Below the pieces are notes generated by a model that worked only from the letters and a program-made list of their open reading frames with translations, did not search any database and had not been told where the DNA came from. The position numbers and the translations under genes were made by a program. Shown piece after piece: positions 16,059 to 25,487 of a DNA stretch of 64,000 nt (position 1 is the stretch's first letter; each line of letters begins with the position of its first letter). Origin of the DNA: Phycicoccus flavus (GTDB lineage: Bacteria; Actinomycetota; Actinomycetes; Actinomycetales; Dermatophilaceae); assembly GCF_004025965.2 (NCBI RefSeq), contig NZ_SAYU02000003.1, forward strand, positions 1-64,000. The letters run 5' to 3'.

Positions 16059-16762
16059 GCGGCCTCCCGCCGGACGACGCCGGCGAAGCGTCCGGTGGTG
16101 CGGGCGCCGCGGTAGGAGTACAGGTCGGGGTGCTCCCTGCTGCAGCCCGGCAGCCGGCGGACCGTGACGCCGAGCCCCTCGAGGACGGCGACGACCCCGG
16201 CGCCCACGTCGAGCGCCGGCGTCCCGGTCCACGACTCCGCCGCGGCCGCGGGGTGGCGGGCGACGACGTCGTCGCGCATGGCGGCCGGCACCTCGTAGCA
16301 GCGTCCGCAGACCGAGGGTCCGACGACGGCGTCGACGGTGGTGGCGCCGAGGTCGCGCACGGCCTCGAGCGCCGCCGGGACGACACCGGCGACGAGGCCG
16401 GGACGGCCCGCGTGGACGGCGGCGAGGACCCCCTCGGGGCTGGCGAGCAGGAGCGGGACGCAGTCGGCGACGAGCACCGCGAGCGTGAGCCCCGGCGTCG
16501 TCGTCACGAGGGCGTCGACCGACGGTGCCCGCTCCGGCACGGCGTCGACCACCGCCACCTGCGCGCCGTGGCACTGCTCCATGTAGACGACGGGGTCACC
16601 GACCTCCTGCGCGAGCAGACGCCGGTTCTCGTCCACGGCGGCGTCCTCGTCCCCCACGTGCCGGGCGAGGTTGAGCCCGGCGAAGTCGCCGGTGCTCACT
16701 CCCCCGCGCCGGTCGGTGACGGCCCGGCGGACCCCGCCGGCCTGCTCGTCCCAGATGAACAC
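16055..16762 (-). CDS. pgeF: Peptidoglycan editing factor PgeF (YfiH / laccase-domain protein)
   Basis: A 235-residue cytoplasmic zinc protein. In E. coli PgeF keeps L-Ser out of the first position of UDP-MurNAc-peptides; older annotations call it polyphenol oxidase. Metal-site motifs are EQCHGAQVAVVD, ADCVPLLL and AAVHAGRPG, with a final CGRCYEV block. The last usually reads GWRG in the middle; here it is GRPG. The GTG at 16762 has GGTGGA at good spacing. It follows ftsZ by 34 bases and overlaps the next gene. Confidence 0.88.
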   Translation of the reverse strand: MFIWDEQAGGVRRAVTDRRGGVSTGDFAGLNLARHVGDEDAAVDENRRLLAQEVGDPVVYMEQCHGAQVAVVDAVPERAPSVDALVTTTPGLTLAVLVADCVPLLLASPEGVLAAVHAGRPGLVAGVVPAALEAVRDLGATTVDAVVGPSVCGRCYEVPAAMRDDVVARHPAAAAESWTGTPALDVGAGVVAVLEGLGVTVRRLPGCSREHPDLYSYRGARTTGRFAGVVRREAA

Positions 16763-16796
16763 GGGTCCACCGTAGACGGCGGCCCGGCGACGCGGC

Positions 16797-18098
16797 TCAG
16801 CGCAGGAAGTCGGGCACGTCGAGGTCGTCGTCACCCTCGAAGGTCACCGTCCGCGGCGGCTGCTGGCGGGCGGGCTCCGGCGCCGTCGTCTCGCGCTCGG
16901 TGCGGACGGGGGCGTCGTCCTCGCGGGGCGCGGCGGCGGGCTCGGGACGCTCGGCGGGGGCCGGCGTCGGCGTGCTCGGCGCCGGGGCGGCGTAGGGCGC
17001 GGACCCCGGGCTCGGCGGGGCGCCGGGCGTCGAAGGCGCGGCCGGGGCGCTGGGCGGCGGGTCCGCGGGGACCGAGGCGGGCGGGACGGCCGGCGGCACC
17101 GGACGGCCCTGGATCGTCCCCAGGGCACGGTCGTCCTGGCGACGGACGGGGGCCCCGCCGTCGAAGCCGGCGGCGATGACGGTGACGCGCACCTCGTCGC
17201 CGAGGGCGTCGTCGATGACCGCACCGAAGATGATGTTCGCCTCCGGGTGCGCGGCCTCCTGGACCAGGCGCGCGGCCTCGTTGATCTCGAACAGGCCGAG
17301 GTCGCTGCCGCCCTGGATCGACAGGAGCACGCCGTGCGCGCCGTCGATGCTCGCCTCGAGGAGCGGGCTGGAGATCGCGAGCTCGGCGGCCTGGACGGCG
17401 CGGTCCTCGCCGCGCGCCGAGCCGATGCCCATGAGCGCCGAGCCGGCGCCCTGCATGACGGACTTGACGTCGGCGAAGTCGAGGTTGATCAGGCCCGGGG
17501 TGGTGATGAGGTCGGTGATCCCCTGGACACCCGAGAGCAGCACCTGGTCGGCGCTGCGGAAGGCGTCGAGCATCGACACGCCGCGGTCGCTGATCGACAG
17601 CAGCCGGTCGTTGGGGATGACGATGAGGGTGTCGACCTCCTCGCGCAGCCCGGCGATGCCGGTCTCGGCCTGGTTGGCGCGACGGCGGCCCTCGAAGGTG
17701 AACGGACGGGTGACGACGCCGATGGTCAGAGCCCCGAGGCCCTTGGCGATGCGGGCCACGACGGGCGCGCCGCCGGTGCCGGTGCCGCCGCCCTCGCCGG
17801 CGGTGACGAAGACCATGTCGGCGCCCTTGAGGACCTCCTCGATCTCCTCGGCGTGGTCCTCGGCGGCCTTCTTGCCGACGTCGGGGTCCGCGCCGGCGCC
17901 GAGGCCGCGGGTGAGCTCGCGGCCGACGTCGAGCTTGACGTCGGCGTCGCTCATGAGCAGCGCCTGGGCGTCGGTGTTCACCGCGATGAACTCGACCCCC
18001 TTGAGGCCGACCTCGATCATCCGGTTGATGGCGTTGACACCGCCGCCGCCGATGCCGACGACCTTGATGACGGCGAGGTAGTTCTGGGGTGATGCCAC
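16797..18098 (-). CDS. ftsZ: Cell division GTPase FtsZ
   Basis: A 433-residue tubulin homologue that polymerises into the Z ring. The nucleotide-binding glycine loop is [13 protein letters not shown] (about residue 105), preceded by [14 protein letters not shown]. The synergy loop contains [11 protein letters not shown]. Residues 320-415 are a Pro/Ala linker, long for the family, ending in the conserved tail [10 protein letters not shown], which binds SepF. The GTG start at 18098 has GGAAGG upstream. A 275-base gap separates it from ftsQ, holding a palindrome and probably its own promoter. Confidence 0.98.
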   Translation of the reverse strand: MASPQNYLAVIKVVGIGGGGVNAINRMIEVGLKGVEFIAVNTDAQALLMSDADVKLDVGRELTRGLGAGADPDVGKKAAEDHAEEIEEVLKGADMVFVTAGEGGGTGTGGAPVVARIAKGLGALTIGVVTRPFTFEGRRRANQAETGIAGLREEVDTLIVIPNDRLLSISDRGVSMLDAFRSADQVLLSGVQGITDLITTPGLINLDFADVKSVMQGAGSALMGIGSARGEDRAVQAAELAISSPLLEASIDGAHGVLLSIQGGSDLGLFEINEAARLVQEAAHPEANIIFGAVIDDALGDEVRVTVIAAGFDGGAPVRRQDDRALGTIQGRPVPPAVPPASVPADPPPSAPAAPSTPGAPPSPGSAPYAAPAPSTPTPAPAERPEPAAAPREDDAPVRTERETTAPEPARQQPPRTVTFEGDDDLDVPDFLR

Positions 18099-18373
18099 GG
18101 CTGGGGCCTTCCACTTCGGCAGGGTCGGGGCGATGCGGCCGGGGTGACTCTCGACCTCAGGTCGAGCGTTACGGTTCGGTCACGTGCTGTCGAGGGACGA
18201 CGCTACGTCCGTCCCGGGGGTCTGACCTGACACGGGGTAGGCGTGTCGCGACATCCCGTGGGCGAAATCCTGCCACGCCGATCGCCGTGCGACACACCCG
18301 CCTCACGAGTCACACGGACCACACGGCTCACACGCGTCCGGCTGTTCGGCTGCGCGCCGCGACGTCGACGAGG
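18099..18373 (-). promoter_or_regulatory. ftsQ-ftsZ intergenic region with a 17-base palindrome
   Basis: A perfect inverted repeat, CTCGACCT-C-AGGTCGAG, lies at 18150-18166, about 52 bases upstream of the ftsZ GTG. On the minus strand it is preceded by CCGTAACGCT, which could be a -10 element, so the palindrome would be at or just after the transcript start. It could be an operator or the foot of an mRNA hairpin. Other ftsZ genes have several promoters here; no further element is convincing. Confidence 0.45.
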
Positions 18374-19123
18374 TCAGCGGGTGACCGGGGTCTCGGGCGC
18401 GCTGACGTCGATGGTCCGCGCCCGGGTCGTGAGCAGCGTCCGCAGCACCCGCACCTTGAGCTCGCCCTGCGACTCCCCGCCCCAGACGACGGTGCGCCCC
18501 GGCATCCGGAAGGTCACGAGGTTCGCGCTGCTGACGCCGACGGCGGTCACCTGCCGCTCGAGGTCCTCGGGCAGCGCCTCGAGGAAGGCGAGCGCGGCGT
18601 GCAGGGCCTCCGGGGTCATCGCCTCCTCGCCGCGGGCGGTGACGAGCGGGACGCCGCGCGGCGCCTTGCGGACGGTGCCGAAGGCGACCCCCGTGGCGTC
18701 GACGACCTCGAGCCGGTCGTCCGGGGTGCGCACGACGATGGACGCGGTGCGCGGGACGACGTCGACCTCGAGCGTGCGCGGCCAGGCCCGGTGCACGGAG
18801 ACCTCGGCCACGGTGACCCGGCGGCGGACCGCGGCCTCGACGGCCCCGGTGTCGACCCGGGCCAGCGGCGTGCCCTCGGGCACCCCGACGAGCCGGCGGA
18901 CGGCGCGCTCCTCGGCCCCGCTCACCCCGACGACCTGAACGTCGTGAACGCCGAGCAGGTCGGTCCACCCGGCGACGTACCCGCCCCCGGCGACGACGGC
19001 GGCGGCGAGCAGGCCACCGAGCACGCGGCGCCAGGGTCGGCGGCGCCGGTCGATGGCCCGGTCGCGGAACCGGGTGGCCGACGACGCGAGGCCGACGGCG
19101 GGGTCGGTGCGGGTGGCGGTCAC
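18374..19123 (-). CDS. ftsQ: Cell division protein FtsQ
   Basis: A 249-residue bitopic membrane protein linking the FtsL/FtsB pair to the septal synthase. A basic cytoplasmic lead of about 33 residues precedes one membrane segment (VLGGLLAAAVVAGGGYVAG). The POTRA domain follows (GVHDVQVVGVSGAEERAVRR), then the FtsQ beta domain. The GTG at 19123 overlaps the murC stop by four bases. Sequence and position are both typical. Confidence 0.93.
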   Translation of the reverse strand: MTATRTDPAVGLASSATRFRDRAIDRRRRPWRRVLGGLLAAAVVAGGGYVAGWTDLLGVHDVQVVGVSGAEERAVRRLVGVPEGTPLARVDTGAVEAAVRRRVTVAEVSVHRAWPRTLEVDVVPRTASIVVRTPDDRLEVVDATGVAFGTVRKAPRGVPLVTARGEEAMTPEALHAALAFLEALPEDLERQVTAVGVSSANLVTFRMPGRTVVWGGESQGELKVRVLRTLLTTRARTIDVSAPETPVTR

Positions 19124-20571
19124 GCGTCGTCCTCCCCCTCGGCCAGGGCCGCGAGCAGGTGGGGCCCGAGCGCGGTGACGTCACCGGCGCCGACGGTGAG
19201 CACGAGGTCCCCGGGCGCGGCGAGCCCGGCGACGTGCCGCACGGCCTCCTCGGGCGAGAGCCCGACCCGCACCGACCGCTCCCCCGGCAGCGCCGCGAGC
19301 GGGTCGCCGACCAGCGCCGAGGACACCCCGGGCATGGGCTCCTCGCGGGCGCCGTAGATCTCGAGGAGCACGACGTGGTCGGCGGGGGCGAGACCCTCGG
19401 CGAAGCCCTGCGCGAAGTCGCGGGTGCGGCTGTAGAGGTGCGGCTGGAACACGACGAGCACCCGGCCCCGCCCGGCGCGCCGGACGACGTCGGCGGCGGT
19501 GGACACGACGGCGGCGACCTTGGCCGGGTTGTGCGCGTAGTCGTCGACGACGGTGACGCCGCGGACCTCGCCGCGGACCTCGAACCTCCGGCGCGCGCCG
19601 GTGAACGCCGCGAGGCCGGCGAGCACCGAGGCGGCGTCGGCCCCGAGGCCCTCGACGGCGGCGGTGAACGCGGCGACGGCGTCGAGGACGTTGTGCGGCC
19701 CGGGGACGTGGAGGGTGAGCGGCTGCTCTCCACCGGACCAGCGCAGCACCGACTCCGAGCCGAGCCCGACCGCCCGGCTCTGCAGCACCCGCACGTCCGC
19801 GTCCTCGGCGGTGCCGTAGGTGAGGACCCGCCTGCCGGCCGCGCGCACCGCGTCGGCCAGCGCGCGGGCGCCCGGGTCGTCCTGGCAGGCGACGAGGAGG
19901 CCGTCGGCGGCGATCGTGGCGGCGAACTCCCCGTAGGCGGCGGCGACGTTCTCGGCCGTGCCGTAGAAGTCGAGGTGGTCGGGCTGGACGCTCGTGACGA
20001 CGCCGATCTCGGGCCGGTAGACGACGAAGGTGCCGTCGCTCTCGTCGGCCTCGACGACGAACGCGTCCCCGGAGCCGATGGCGGCGTTCGTCCCCAGCCG
20101 GGCGACCTCGCCGCCGCAGGCGAAGGACGGGTCGGCCCCGGCGAGGACGAGGGCGTCGGCGAGCATCGCGGTCGTCGTCGTCTTGCCGTTGGCCCCGGCG
20201 ACGGCCACCCCGCGCGAGCCGGCCATGAGCGAGGCCAGCGCCTGCGAGCGGTGCAGCACCCGCAGTCCGGCGGCGCGGGCCGCGGCGAGCTCGGGGTTGT
20301 CCTCCCGCACTGCGGAGGAGACGACGAGGGTGTCGGCGCCCTCGACGTGCGCGGCGTCGTGGCCGACCCAGGTGCGGGCCCCGGCGGCGGTCAGGGCGCG
20401 CAGGCCGGGGGTGTCGGCGGCGTCCGAGCCGCTCACGGCGACCCCGCGAGCCAGGAGGAGGCGCGCGACGGCGGACATCCCCGCGCCCCCGATGGCGACG
20501 AGGTGCACGGCGCCGAGCGCGTCCCACGGCGGGACGGGCGCGTCGAGGTCGAACCGGGAGCGGCCGGGCAC
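19120..20571 (-). CDS. murC: UDP-N-acetylmuramate--L-alanine ligase
   Basis: A 483-residue ATP-dependent ligase that adds L-Ala to UDP-MurNAc, the first peptide-stem step. The Rossmann N-terminus has AIGGAGMSAVARLLL, the P-loop is VAGANGKTTTTAML and the substrate site is EADESDGTF. The Mur ligase C-terminal domain begins near residue 320 (VDDYAHNPAKVAAV). The GTG at 20571 begins two bases after the murG stop. Overlap with ftsQ indicates coupled translation. Confidence 0.96.
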   Translation of the reverse strand: MPGRSRFDLDAPVPPWDALGAVHLVAIGGAGMSAVARLLLARGVAVSGSDAADTPGLRALTAAGARTWVGHDAAHVEGADTLVVSSAVREDNPELAAARAAGLRVLHRSQALASLMAGSRGVAVAGANGKTTTTAMLADALVLAGADPSFACGGEVARLGTNAAIGSGDAFVVEADESDGTFVVYRPEIGVVTSVQPDHLDFYGTAENVAAAYGEFAATIAADGLLVACQDDPGARALADAVRAAGRRVLTYGTAEDADVRVLQSRAVGLGSESVLRWSGGEQPLTLHVPGPHNVLDAVAAFTAAVEGLGADAASVLAGLAAFTGARRRFEVRGEVRGVTVVDDYAHNPAKVAAVVSTAADVVRRAGRGRVLVVFQPHLYSRTRDFAQGFAEGLAPADHVVLLEIYGAREEPMPGVSSALVGDPLAALPGERSVRVGLSPEEAVRHVAGLAAPGDLVLTVGAGDVTALGPHLLAALAEGEDDA

Positions 20572-20572
20572 G

Positions 20573-21667
20573 TCAGCGCCCCTGCGCGGCGCGCACGACG
20601 AGGTCGGCGAGCTTCTCGTCGCCGTCACGCTCCCCCACCGAGGCCGCGGCCGCGGACATCGCCGCCACCCGCGGGGTGTCCTGCGCCAGCGGGACGACGA
20701 CCTCGCGCACCCAGTCGGCGTTGACCGCGGCGTCCTCGACGAGCAGCCCGCCGCCGGCGTCCAGCACGGTGGCCGCGTTGAGCCGCTGCTCGCCGTTGCC
20801 CACCGGCAGCGGCACGTAGACGGCCGGCAGCCCGACGGCGCTGAGCTCGGCGACGGTGTTCGCCCCGGAGCGCACGACGGCGAGGTCGGCGGCGGCGTAG
20901 GCGAGGTCCATCCGGTCGCAGTAGTCCAGGACCCGGTACGTGGCGCCGGTGACGTCCTGCGGGGTGACGTCCTTGCCGGCCCCGGTGACGTGGAGGACCT
21001 GGACGCCGGCCGCCGACAGCGCGCCCGCCGCCCCGGCGAACGCGTCGTTGAGCCGCTGTGCCCCGAGCGAGCCGCCGGTGACGAGCAGGGTCGGGCGGTC
21101 CTCGAGCCCGAAGTGCTCCAGCGCCTCCGCGCGCCGGGCGGGGCGGTCCAGGGTGGCGATCTCCTGCCGCAGCGGGATGCCGGTGACGACGGCGCGGCGC
21201 AGCGGGGTGCCCGGGAAGGCGACGGCGACGTGGGCGGCCATCCGGGCCCCGAGCCGGTTGGCCAGGCCGGGACGGGCGTTGGCCTCGTGGACGACGACGG
21301 GGGTGCCGGTGCGGCGGGCGGCGAGGTAGGCGGGCGAGGCGACGAAGCCGCCGAAGCCGACGACGACCTGGGCCCCGGTGGTCTCGATGGCGCGCTCGGC
21401 CGCAGTGACGGCGCCGCCGAGGTTCTTCGGCAGCCGCAGGAGCGCGGCGTCGGGCCGGCGCGGGAAGGGCACCCGGGGCACCTCGTGCAGCGGGTAGCCA
21501 CGGGCCGGGACGAGCCGGGCCTCCAGGCCGGTGTGGGTGCCGAGGGCGGCGACGTCGACGTCGGGGTCGTGGCGGCGCAGGCAGTCGGCGAGGGCGAGCA
21601 GCGGCGAGACGTGCCCGGCCGTGCCGCCGCCGGCGAGCAGCACCGAGCGCAGGGCGGCGGCGCTCAC
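20573..21667 (-). CDS. murG: Lipid II synthase MurG (GlcNAc transferase)
   Basis: A 364-residue GT28 glycosyltransferase on the inner membrane face that adds GlcNAc to lipid I, making lipid II. Motifs: GGGTAGHVSPLLALA at residue 10-25, GFGGFVASPAYLAA near 95 and VTGGSLGAQRLNDA near 190. The C-terminal domain binds UDP-GlcNAc (RSGANTVAELSAVG). The GTG at 21667 overlaps the ftsW stop (GTGA). Confidence 0.96.
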   Translation of the reverse strand: MSAAALRSVLLAGGGTAGHVSPLLALADCLRRHDPDVDVAALGTHTGLEARLVPARGYPLHEVPRVPFPRRPDAALLRLPKNLGGAVTAAERAIETTGAQVVVGFGGFVASPAYLAARRTGTPVVVHEANARPGLANRLGARMAAHVAVAFPGTPLRRAVVTGIPLRQEIATLDRPARRAEALEHFGLEDRPTLLVTGGSLGAQRLNDAFAGAAGALSAAGVQVLHVTGAGKDVTPQDVTGATYRVLDYCDRMDLAYAAADLAVVRSGANTVAELSAVGLPAVYVPLPVGNGEQRLNAATVLDAGGGLLVEDAAVNADWVREVVVPLAQDTPRVAAMSAAAASVGERDGDEKLADLVVRAAQGR

Positions 21668-22920
21668 GTGGCGCGTCCCCGCCGGACGGCGCCGGAGACG
21701 ACGGCCATCGACCGTCGCAGCGAGGACGAGCGTGCGCGCAGGGACTCGGCGCAGCCGGGCTCGTGCCGGGCGAAGGACAGGAGGATGCCGAGGGCGCCCA
21801 TCGTCGTGATGAGCGAGGACCCGCCGGAGGACACGAGCGGCAGCGGCACGCCGATGACCGGGAGCAGGCCGATGACGGCACCGATGTTCACCGCCGCCTG
21901 GACCACGATCCAGGTCATGACCCCGGCCGTGACGACCCGGACGAAGAAGTCGTCGGACCGGCTGACGAGCCGGTAGCAGGTGAGCGCCAGGCCGCCGAAG
22001 AGCAGGAGGATCGCGAGCGTGCCCGGCAGCCCGAGCTCCTCGCCGATGATCGCGAAGATGAAGTCGTTGTGCGGCTCGGAGAGCAGGCCCCACTTCTCGC
22101 GGGACTGCCCAAGGCCGAGGCCGAGCCAGCCGCCGTCGGCGAGGGCGTAGCGGCCGTGGATCGGCTGACGGGCCGGCCCCCACGGGTCGGTGTCGCGGCC
22201 GAGCCAGACCTCCAACCGGCCGAGCCGGTTGGAGCTGGAGAGGACGAACGCGACGACCATGCCGACGAAGGGGACGCCCGCGACGGCGAACCAGCGCACC
22301 GGGACCCCGGCGGCGTAGAGGACCCCGGCGACGATGGCGCCGAGCACCATGACGGTGCCGAGGTCGTGTCCGAGGGCGACGAGCCCGACCGCGACGGCGA
22401 CCATGGGCACGAGGTAGGGCACGAGGACGTGGGTGAAGGAGCGCAGGTGCCGGCGCTTGCGGGCCAGGACCGCGCCGCCGGCGAGGACGAGCCCGATCTT
22501 GACGACCTCGCTGGGCTGGATGCTCACCGGCCCGAGGCGCACCCAGTTCCGGTTGCCCTGGAAGGCGTCGCCGAGCGGGGTGAAGACGAGCATCTGCAGG
22601 GCCATGCCGCCGAGCAGCACCGGGACCGCCAGCCGCTTCCAGCCGCCGACGGAGATCCTCGAGGCGACGAGGAGGACGACGGCGCCGAGCGTCGCGTAGA
22701 CCGCCTGGGTGGTGAAGATCGAGTACGCGGACCGGGTCTCGTCGAGGGAGACGATGGCGCTCGCCGACAGCACCATGATGAGGCCGAAGACGACGAGGGC
22801 CGCCGTGAGCGCCAGCAGCAGGTAGTACGTGGCGACCGGGCTGTCCAGCCGCTGCGCCCAGCCCCGCAGGCCCGTGGCGCCGCGGACCGGCTCGCGCGCC
22901 GGCGCGGTGGTGCTCGTCAC
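21664..22920 (-). CDS. ftsW: Septal peptidoglycan glycosyltransferase FtsW
   Basis: A 418-residue SEDS-family protein with about ten membrane segments that polymerises lipid II together with FtsI. Family blocks visible are QPSEVVKIGLVL, QSREKWGLLSEPHNDFIFAI and GLPLPLVSSGG-type sequence (here GVPLPLVSSGGSS) near the C-terminus. The GTG at 22920 lies three bases past the murD stop. It is placed between murD and murG as in most actinobacteria. Confidence 0.96.
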   Translation of the reverse strand: MTSTTAPAREPVRGATGLRGWAQRLDSPVATYYLLLALTAALVVFGLIMVLSASAIVSLDETRSAYSIFTTQAVYATLGAVVLLVASRISVGGWKRLAVPVLLGGMALQMLVFTPLGDAFQGNRNWVRLGPVSIQPSEVVKIGLVLAGGAVLARKRRHLRSFTHVLVPYLVPMVAVAVGLVALGHDLGTVMVLGAIVAGVLYAAGVPVRWFAVAGVPFVGMVVAFVLSSSNRLGRLEVWLGRDTDPWGPARQPIHGRYALADGGWLGLGLGQSREKWGLLSEPHNDFIFAIIGEELGLPGTLAILLLFGGLALTCYRLVSRSDDFFVRVVTAGVMTWIVVQAAVNIGAVIGLLPVIGVPLPLVSSGGSSLITTMGALGILLSFARHEPGCAESLRARSSSLRRSMAVVSGAVRRGRAT

Positions 22921-22923
22921 CCG

Positions 22924-24408
22924 CTACTCCCGACCGAGCCGCCGCACCGCCTCGCAGAAGGCGTCGCCGCGCGCACCGTAGTTCGCGAACATGTCCATGG
23001 ACGCCGCGGCCGGGGCCAGCAGCACGACGTCACCCTCGTGGGCGAGCGCCAGCGACTGCTCCACCACCGCGTCCATGGCACCAGTGTCGGTGCGGGACAC
23101 CTCGACCACGGGGACATCCGGCGCGTGTCGGGACAGAGCCTGCGCGAGCGCGGCCCGGTCCCGGCCGATGAGGACGACCCCCCGCAGCCGGCCCGCGGCG
23201 CCGGCGACGAGGTCCTCGACGTCGGCCCCCTTGAGCAGCCCGCCGGCCACCCAGACGACGTGCTCGTAGGCGGCCAGGCTCGCGGCGGCGGCGTGCGGGT
23301 TCGTCGCCTTGCTGTCGTCGACCCAGCGCACCCCGCGCACGACGCCGGCGTCGGCGATCCGGTGCGGCTCGGGGACGAAGTCGCGCAGGCCCTGCCGGAC
23401 GGCGGCGGGCGGGACGCCGTGGGCCCGGGCCAGGGCGGCGGCGGCCAGCGCGTTGGCGAGGAGGTGCGGCGCGGGCGGCGGGGCGTCGGGTCCGCCGCGC
23501 AGGTCCTCCAGGGTGCCGAGCTCGGCGGCGGAGGTCGCGCGCTCGGCGACGAAGGCGCGGTCGGCGAGGACGTCCTCGACCAGACCCACCTCGGAGAGCC
23601 CGGGCGTCCCGAGGGTGAAGCCGACGGCGCGGCAGCCCTCGCGGACGTCGGCCTCCTCGACGAGCCGTCTCGTGGCCGGGTCCTGGACGTTGTAGACGCA
23701 GGCGACCTCGGTGCCCGCGTAGACCTTGCCCTTGGCGCGGGCGTACTCCTCGAGCGAGCCGTGCCAGTCGACGTGGTCCGGCGCGATGTTCAGGCAGGCC
23801 GAGGCGCGCGGCACGATCGAGTGCGACCAGTGCAGCTGGAAGCTCGACAGCTCGACGGCGACGACGTCGTAGGGGTCGGGGTCCATGACGACCTCGAGCA
23901 GCGGCGTCCCGACGTTGCCGGCGCTCGTGGCCCGCAGCCCGGCCGCCCGCAGCATCGCCGTGAGCATCTGCACCGTCGTCGTCTTGCCGTTCGTGCCGGT
24001 GACCGTGAGCCAGGGCGCGGCGCCGGTGGCGGGCCGCATCCGCCAGGCGAGCTCGACCTCGCCCCACACCGGGACCCCCGCGGCGGCCGCGGCGGCGAGG
24101 AGGGGCTGGTCCGGGCGCCAGCCGGGCGAGGTGACGACGAGGTCGAGCGGCTGCCCGGGCAGGCCGGACACCGCGTCCTCGCCGTGGCGCAGGTCGGCGC
24201 CGAGGATCTCGAGGATGCGGGCCCGCTCGGCGAGGACCGAGCCGCCCGCGGGCTCCTGGGCGTCGACGACGAGCACGTGCGCGCCGCGCTCGAGGAGGGC
24301 GTCGGCGGCGGCGAACCCGCTGACGCCGAGCCCGGCGACGAGGACGCGCAGCCCGGCCCAGTCGGCGTCGCGGTGGGTCAGGGTGGCGAGGCGGTCGGGC
24401 CCGCTCAT
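22924..24408 (-). CDS. murD: UDP-N-acetylmuramoylalanine--D-glutamate ligase
   Basis: A 494-residue Mur ligase that adds D-Glu to UDP-MurNAc-Ala. The N-terminus is a Rossmann fold ([18 protein letters not shown]), the P-loop is [14 protein letters not shown], and the [12 protein letters not shown] segment is the usual central-domain block. The C-terminal domain starts about residue 350 with [15 protein letters not shown]. The ATG at 24408 overlaps the mraY stop by four bases (ATGA). It is slightly longer than most MurD proteins (about 450). Confidence 0.96.
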   Translation of the reverse strand: MSGPDRLATLTHRDADWAGLRVLVAGLGVSGFAAADALLERGAHVLVVDAQEPAGGSVLAERARILEILGADLRHGEDAVSGLPGQPLDLVVTSPGWRPDQPLLAAAAAAGVPVWGEVELAWRMRPATGAAPWLTVTGTNGKTTTVQMLTAMLRAAGLRATSAGNVGTPLLEVVMDPDPYDVVAVELSSFQLHWSHSIVPRASACLNIAPDHVDWHGSLEEYARAKGKVYAGTEVACVYNVQDPATRRLVEEADVREGCRAVGFTLGTPGLSEVGLVEDVLADRAFVAERATSAAELGTLEDLRGGPDAPPPAPHLLANALAAAALARAHGVPPAAVRQGLRDFVPEPHRIADAGVVRGVRWVDDSKATNPHAAAASLAAYEHVVWVAGGLLKGADVEDLVAGAAGRLRGVVLIGRDRAALAQALSRHAPDVPVVEVSRTDTGAMDAVVEQSLALAHEGDVVLLAPAAASMDMFANYGARGDAFCEAVRRLGRE

Positions 24409-25487
24409 CCGGCGGCCACGACCCACTCGGCGTAGAACAGCCCGAGGCCGAGGGCGACGAACAGTCCGGCGATGATCCAGAACCGGATGACGATCGTCAC
24501 CTCCTGCCAGCCGAGCAGCTCGAAGTGGTGCTGCAGGGGCGCCATCCGGAAGACCCGCTTGCCGGTCGTCTTGAACGAGGCCACCTGGATGATGACCGAC
24601 AGGGTGATGGTGACGAACAGGCCGCCGAGGATGACGACGAGCAGCTCGGTGCGGGTGAGGATGGCCAGGCCGGCCAGCGCCCCGCCGAGGGCCAGCGAGC
24701 CGGTGTCGCCCATGAAGATCTTGGCCGGCGAGGCGTTCCACCACAGGAACCCGAAGCAGGCGCCCATGCCGCAGGCGGCGACGATGGCCAGGTCGTGCGG
24801 GTCGCGGACCTCGTAGCACTTCGTGCCCGGGTTCCACTGGCAGTTCTGGTTGAACTGCCAGATGCCGATGAGCACGTAGGACGCGAAGACCATGACCGAG
24901 GCGCCGGTGGCGAGGCCGTCGAGGCCGTCGGTGAGGTTCACCCCGTTCGAGGTGCCGGCGACGATGACGTTGGCCCAGATGACGAAGAGGATGACCCCGA
25001 GGACGGTCCCCGCGAACGCGAGGTTGACCGGGGTGTCCCGCACGAAGGACACGAACGTCGAGGCCGGGGTGCGGAAGGACTCGTTGGGGAAGCGCAGCGC
25101 GAGGACGGCGAAGACCGTGGCGACGAGGGTCTGCCCGGCGAGCTTCTGCCCCGAGCGCAGGCCGAGGCTGCGCTGCTTGCTGATCTTGATGTAGTCGTCG
25201 AGGAACCCGACCAGCCCCATGCCCGCCATGAGGAAGAGGACGAGCAGCCCGCTCACCGACGGGACCTGCACGGTCACCAGGTGCGCGACGAGGTAGGCCG
25301 CGAGCGAGGACAGGACGATGACCGCCCCGCCCATCGTCGGGGTGCCGCGCTTGGTGTGGTGCGAGGTCGGCCCGTCGTCGCGGATGAACTGGCCGTAGCC
25401 CTGCCGGACGAGGAAGCGGATGAGGGTCGGGGTGCCGAAGAGGGAGAGGACGAGGGAGACGACGGCGGCGATGAGGACGGCCTTCAC
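24405..25487 (-). CDS. mraY: Phospho-N-acetylmuramoyl-pentapeptide transferase
   Basis: A 360-residue integral membrane enzyme with ten predicted segments that transfers phospho-MurNAc-pentapeptide to undecaprenyl phosphate, making lipid I. Conserved blocks: [20 protein letters not shown] (the catalytic Asp pair), [23 protein letters not shown], and the [11 protein letters not shown] His segment. A loop near residue 240 contains two Cys (NQNCQW, GTKCYE), a common actinobacterial insertion. The GTG at 25487 overlaps murF by four bases. Confidence 0.97.
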   Translation of the reverse strand: MKAVLIAAVVSLVLSLFGTPTLIRFLVRQGYGQFIRDDGPTSHHTKRGTPTMGGAVIVLSSLAAYLVAHLVTVQVPSVSGLLVLFLMAGMGLVGFLDDYIKISKQRSLGLRSGQKLAGQTLVATVFAVLALRFPNESFRTPASTFVSFVRDTPVNLAFAGTVLGVILFVIWANVIVAGTSNGVNLTDGLDGLATGASVMVFASYVLIGIWQFNQNCQWNPGTKCYEVRDPHDLAIVAACGMGACFGFLWWNASPAKIFMGDTGSLALGGALAGLAILTRTELLVVILGGLFVTITLSVIIQVASFKTTGKRVFRMAPLQHHFELLGWQEVTIVIRFWIIAGLFVALGLGLFYAEWVVAAG

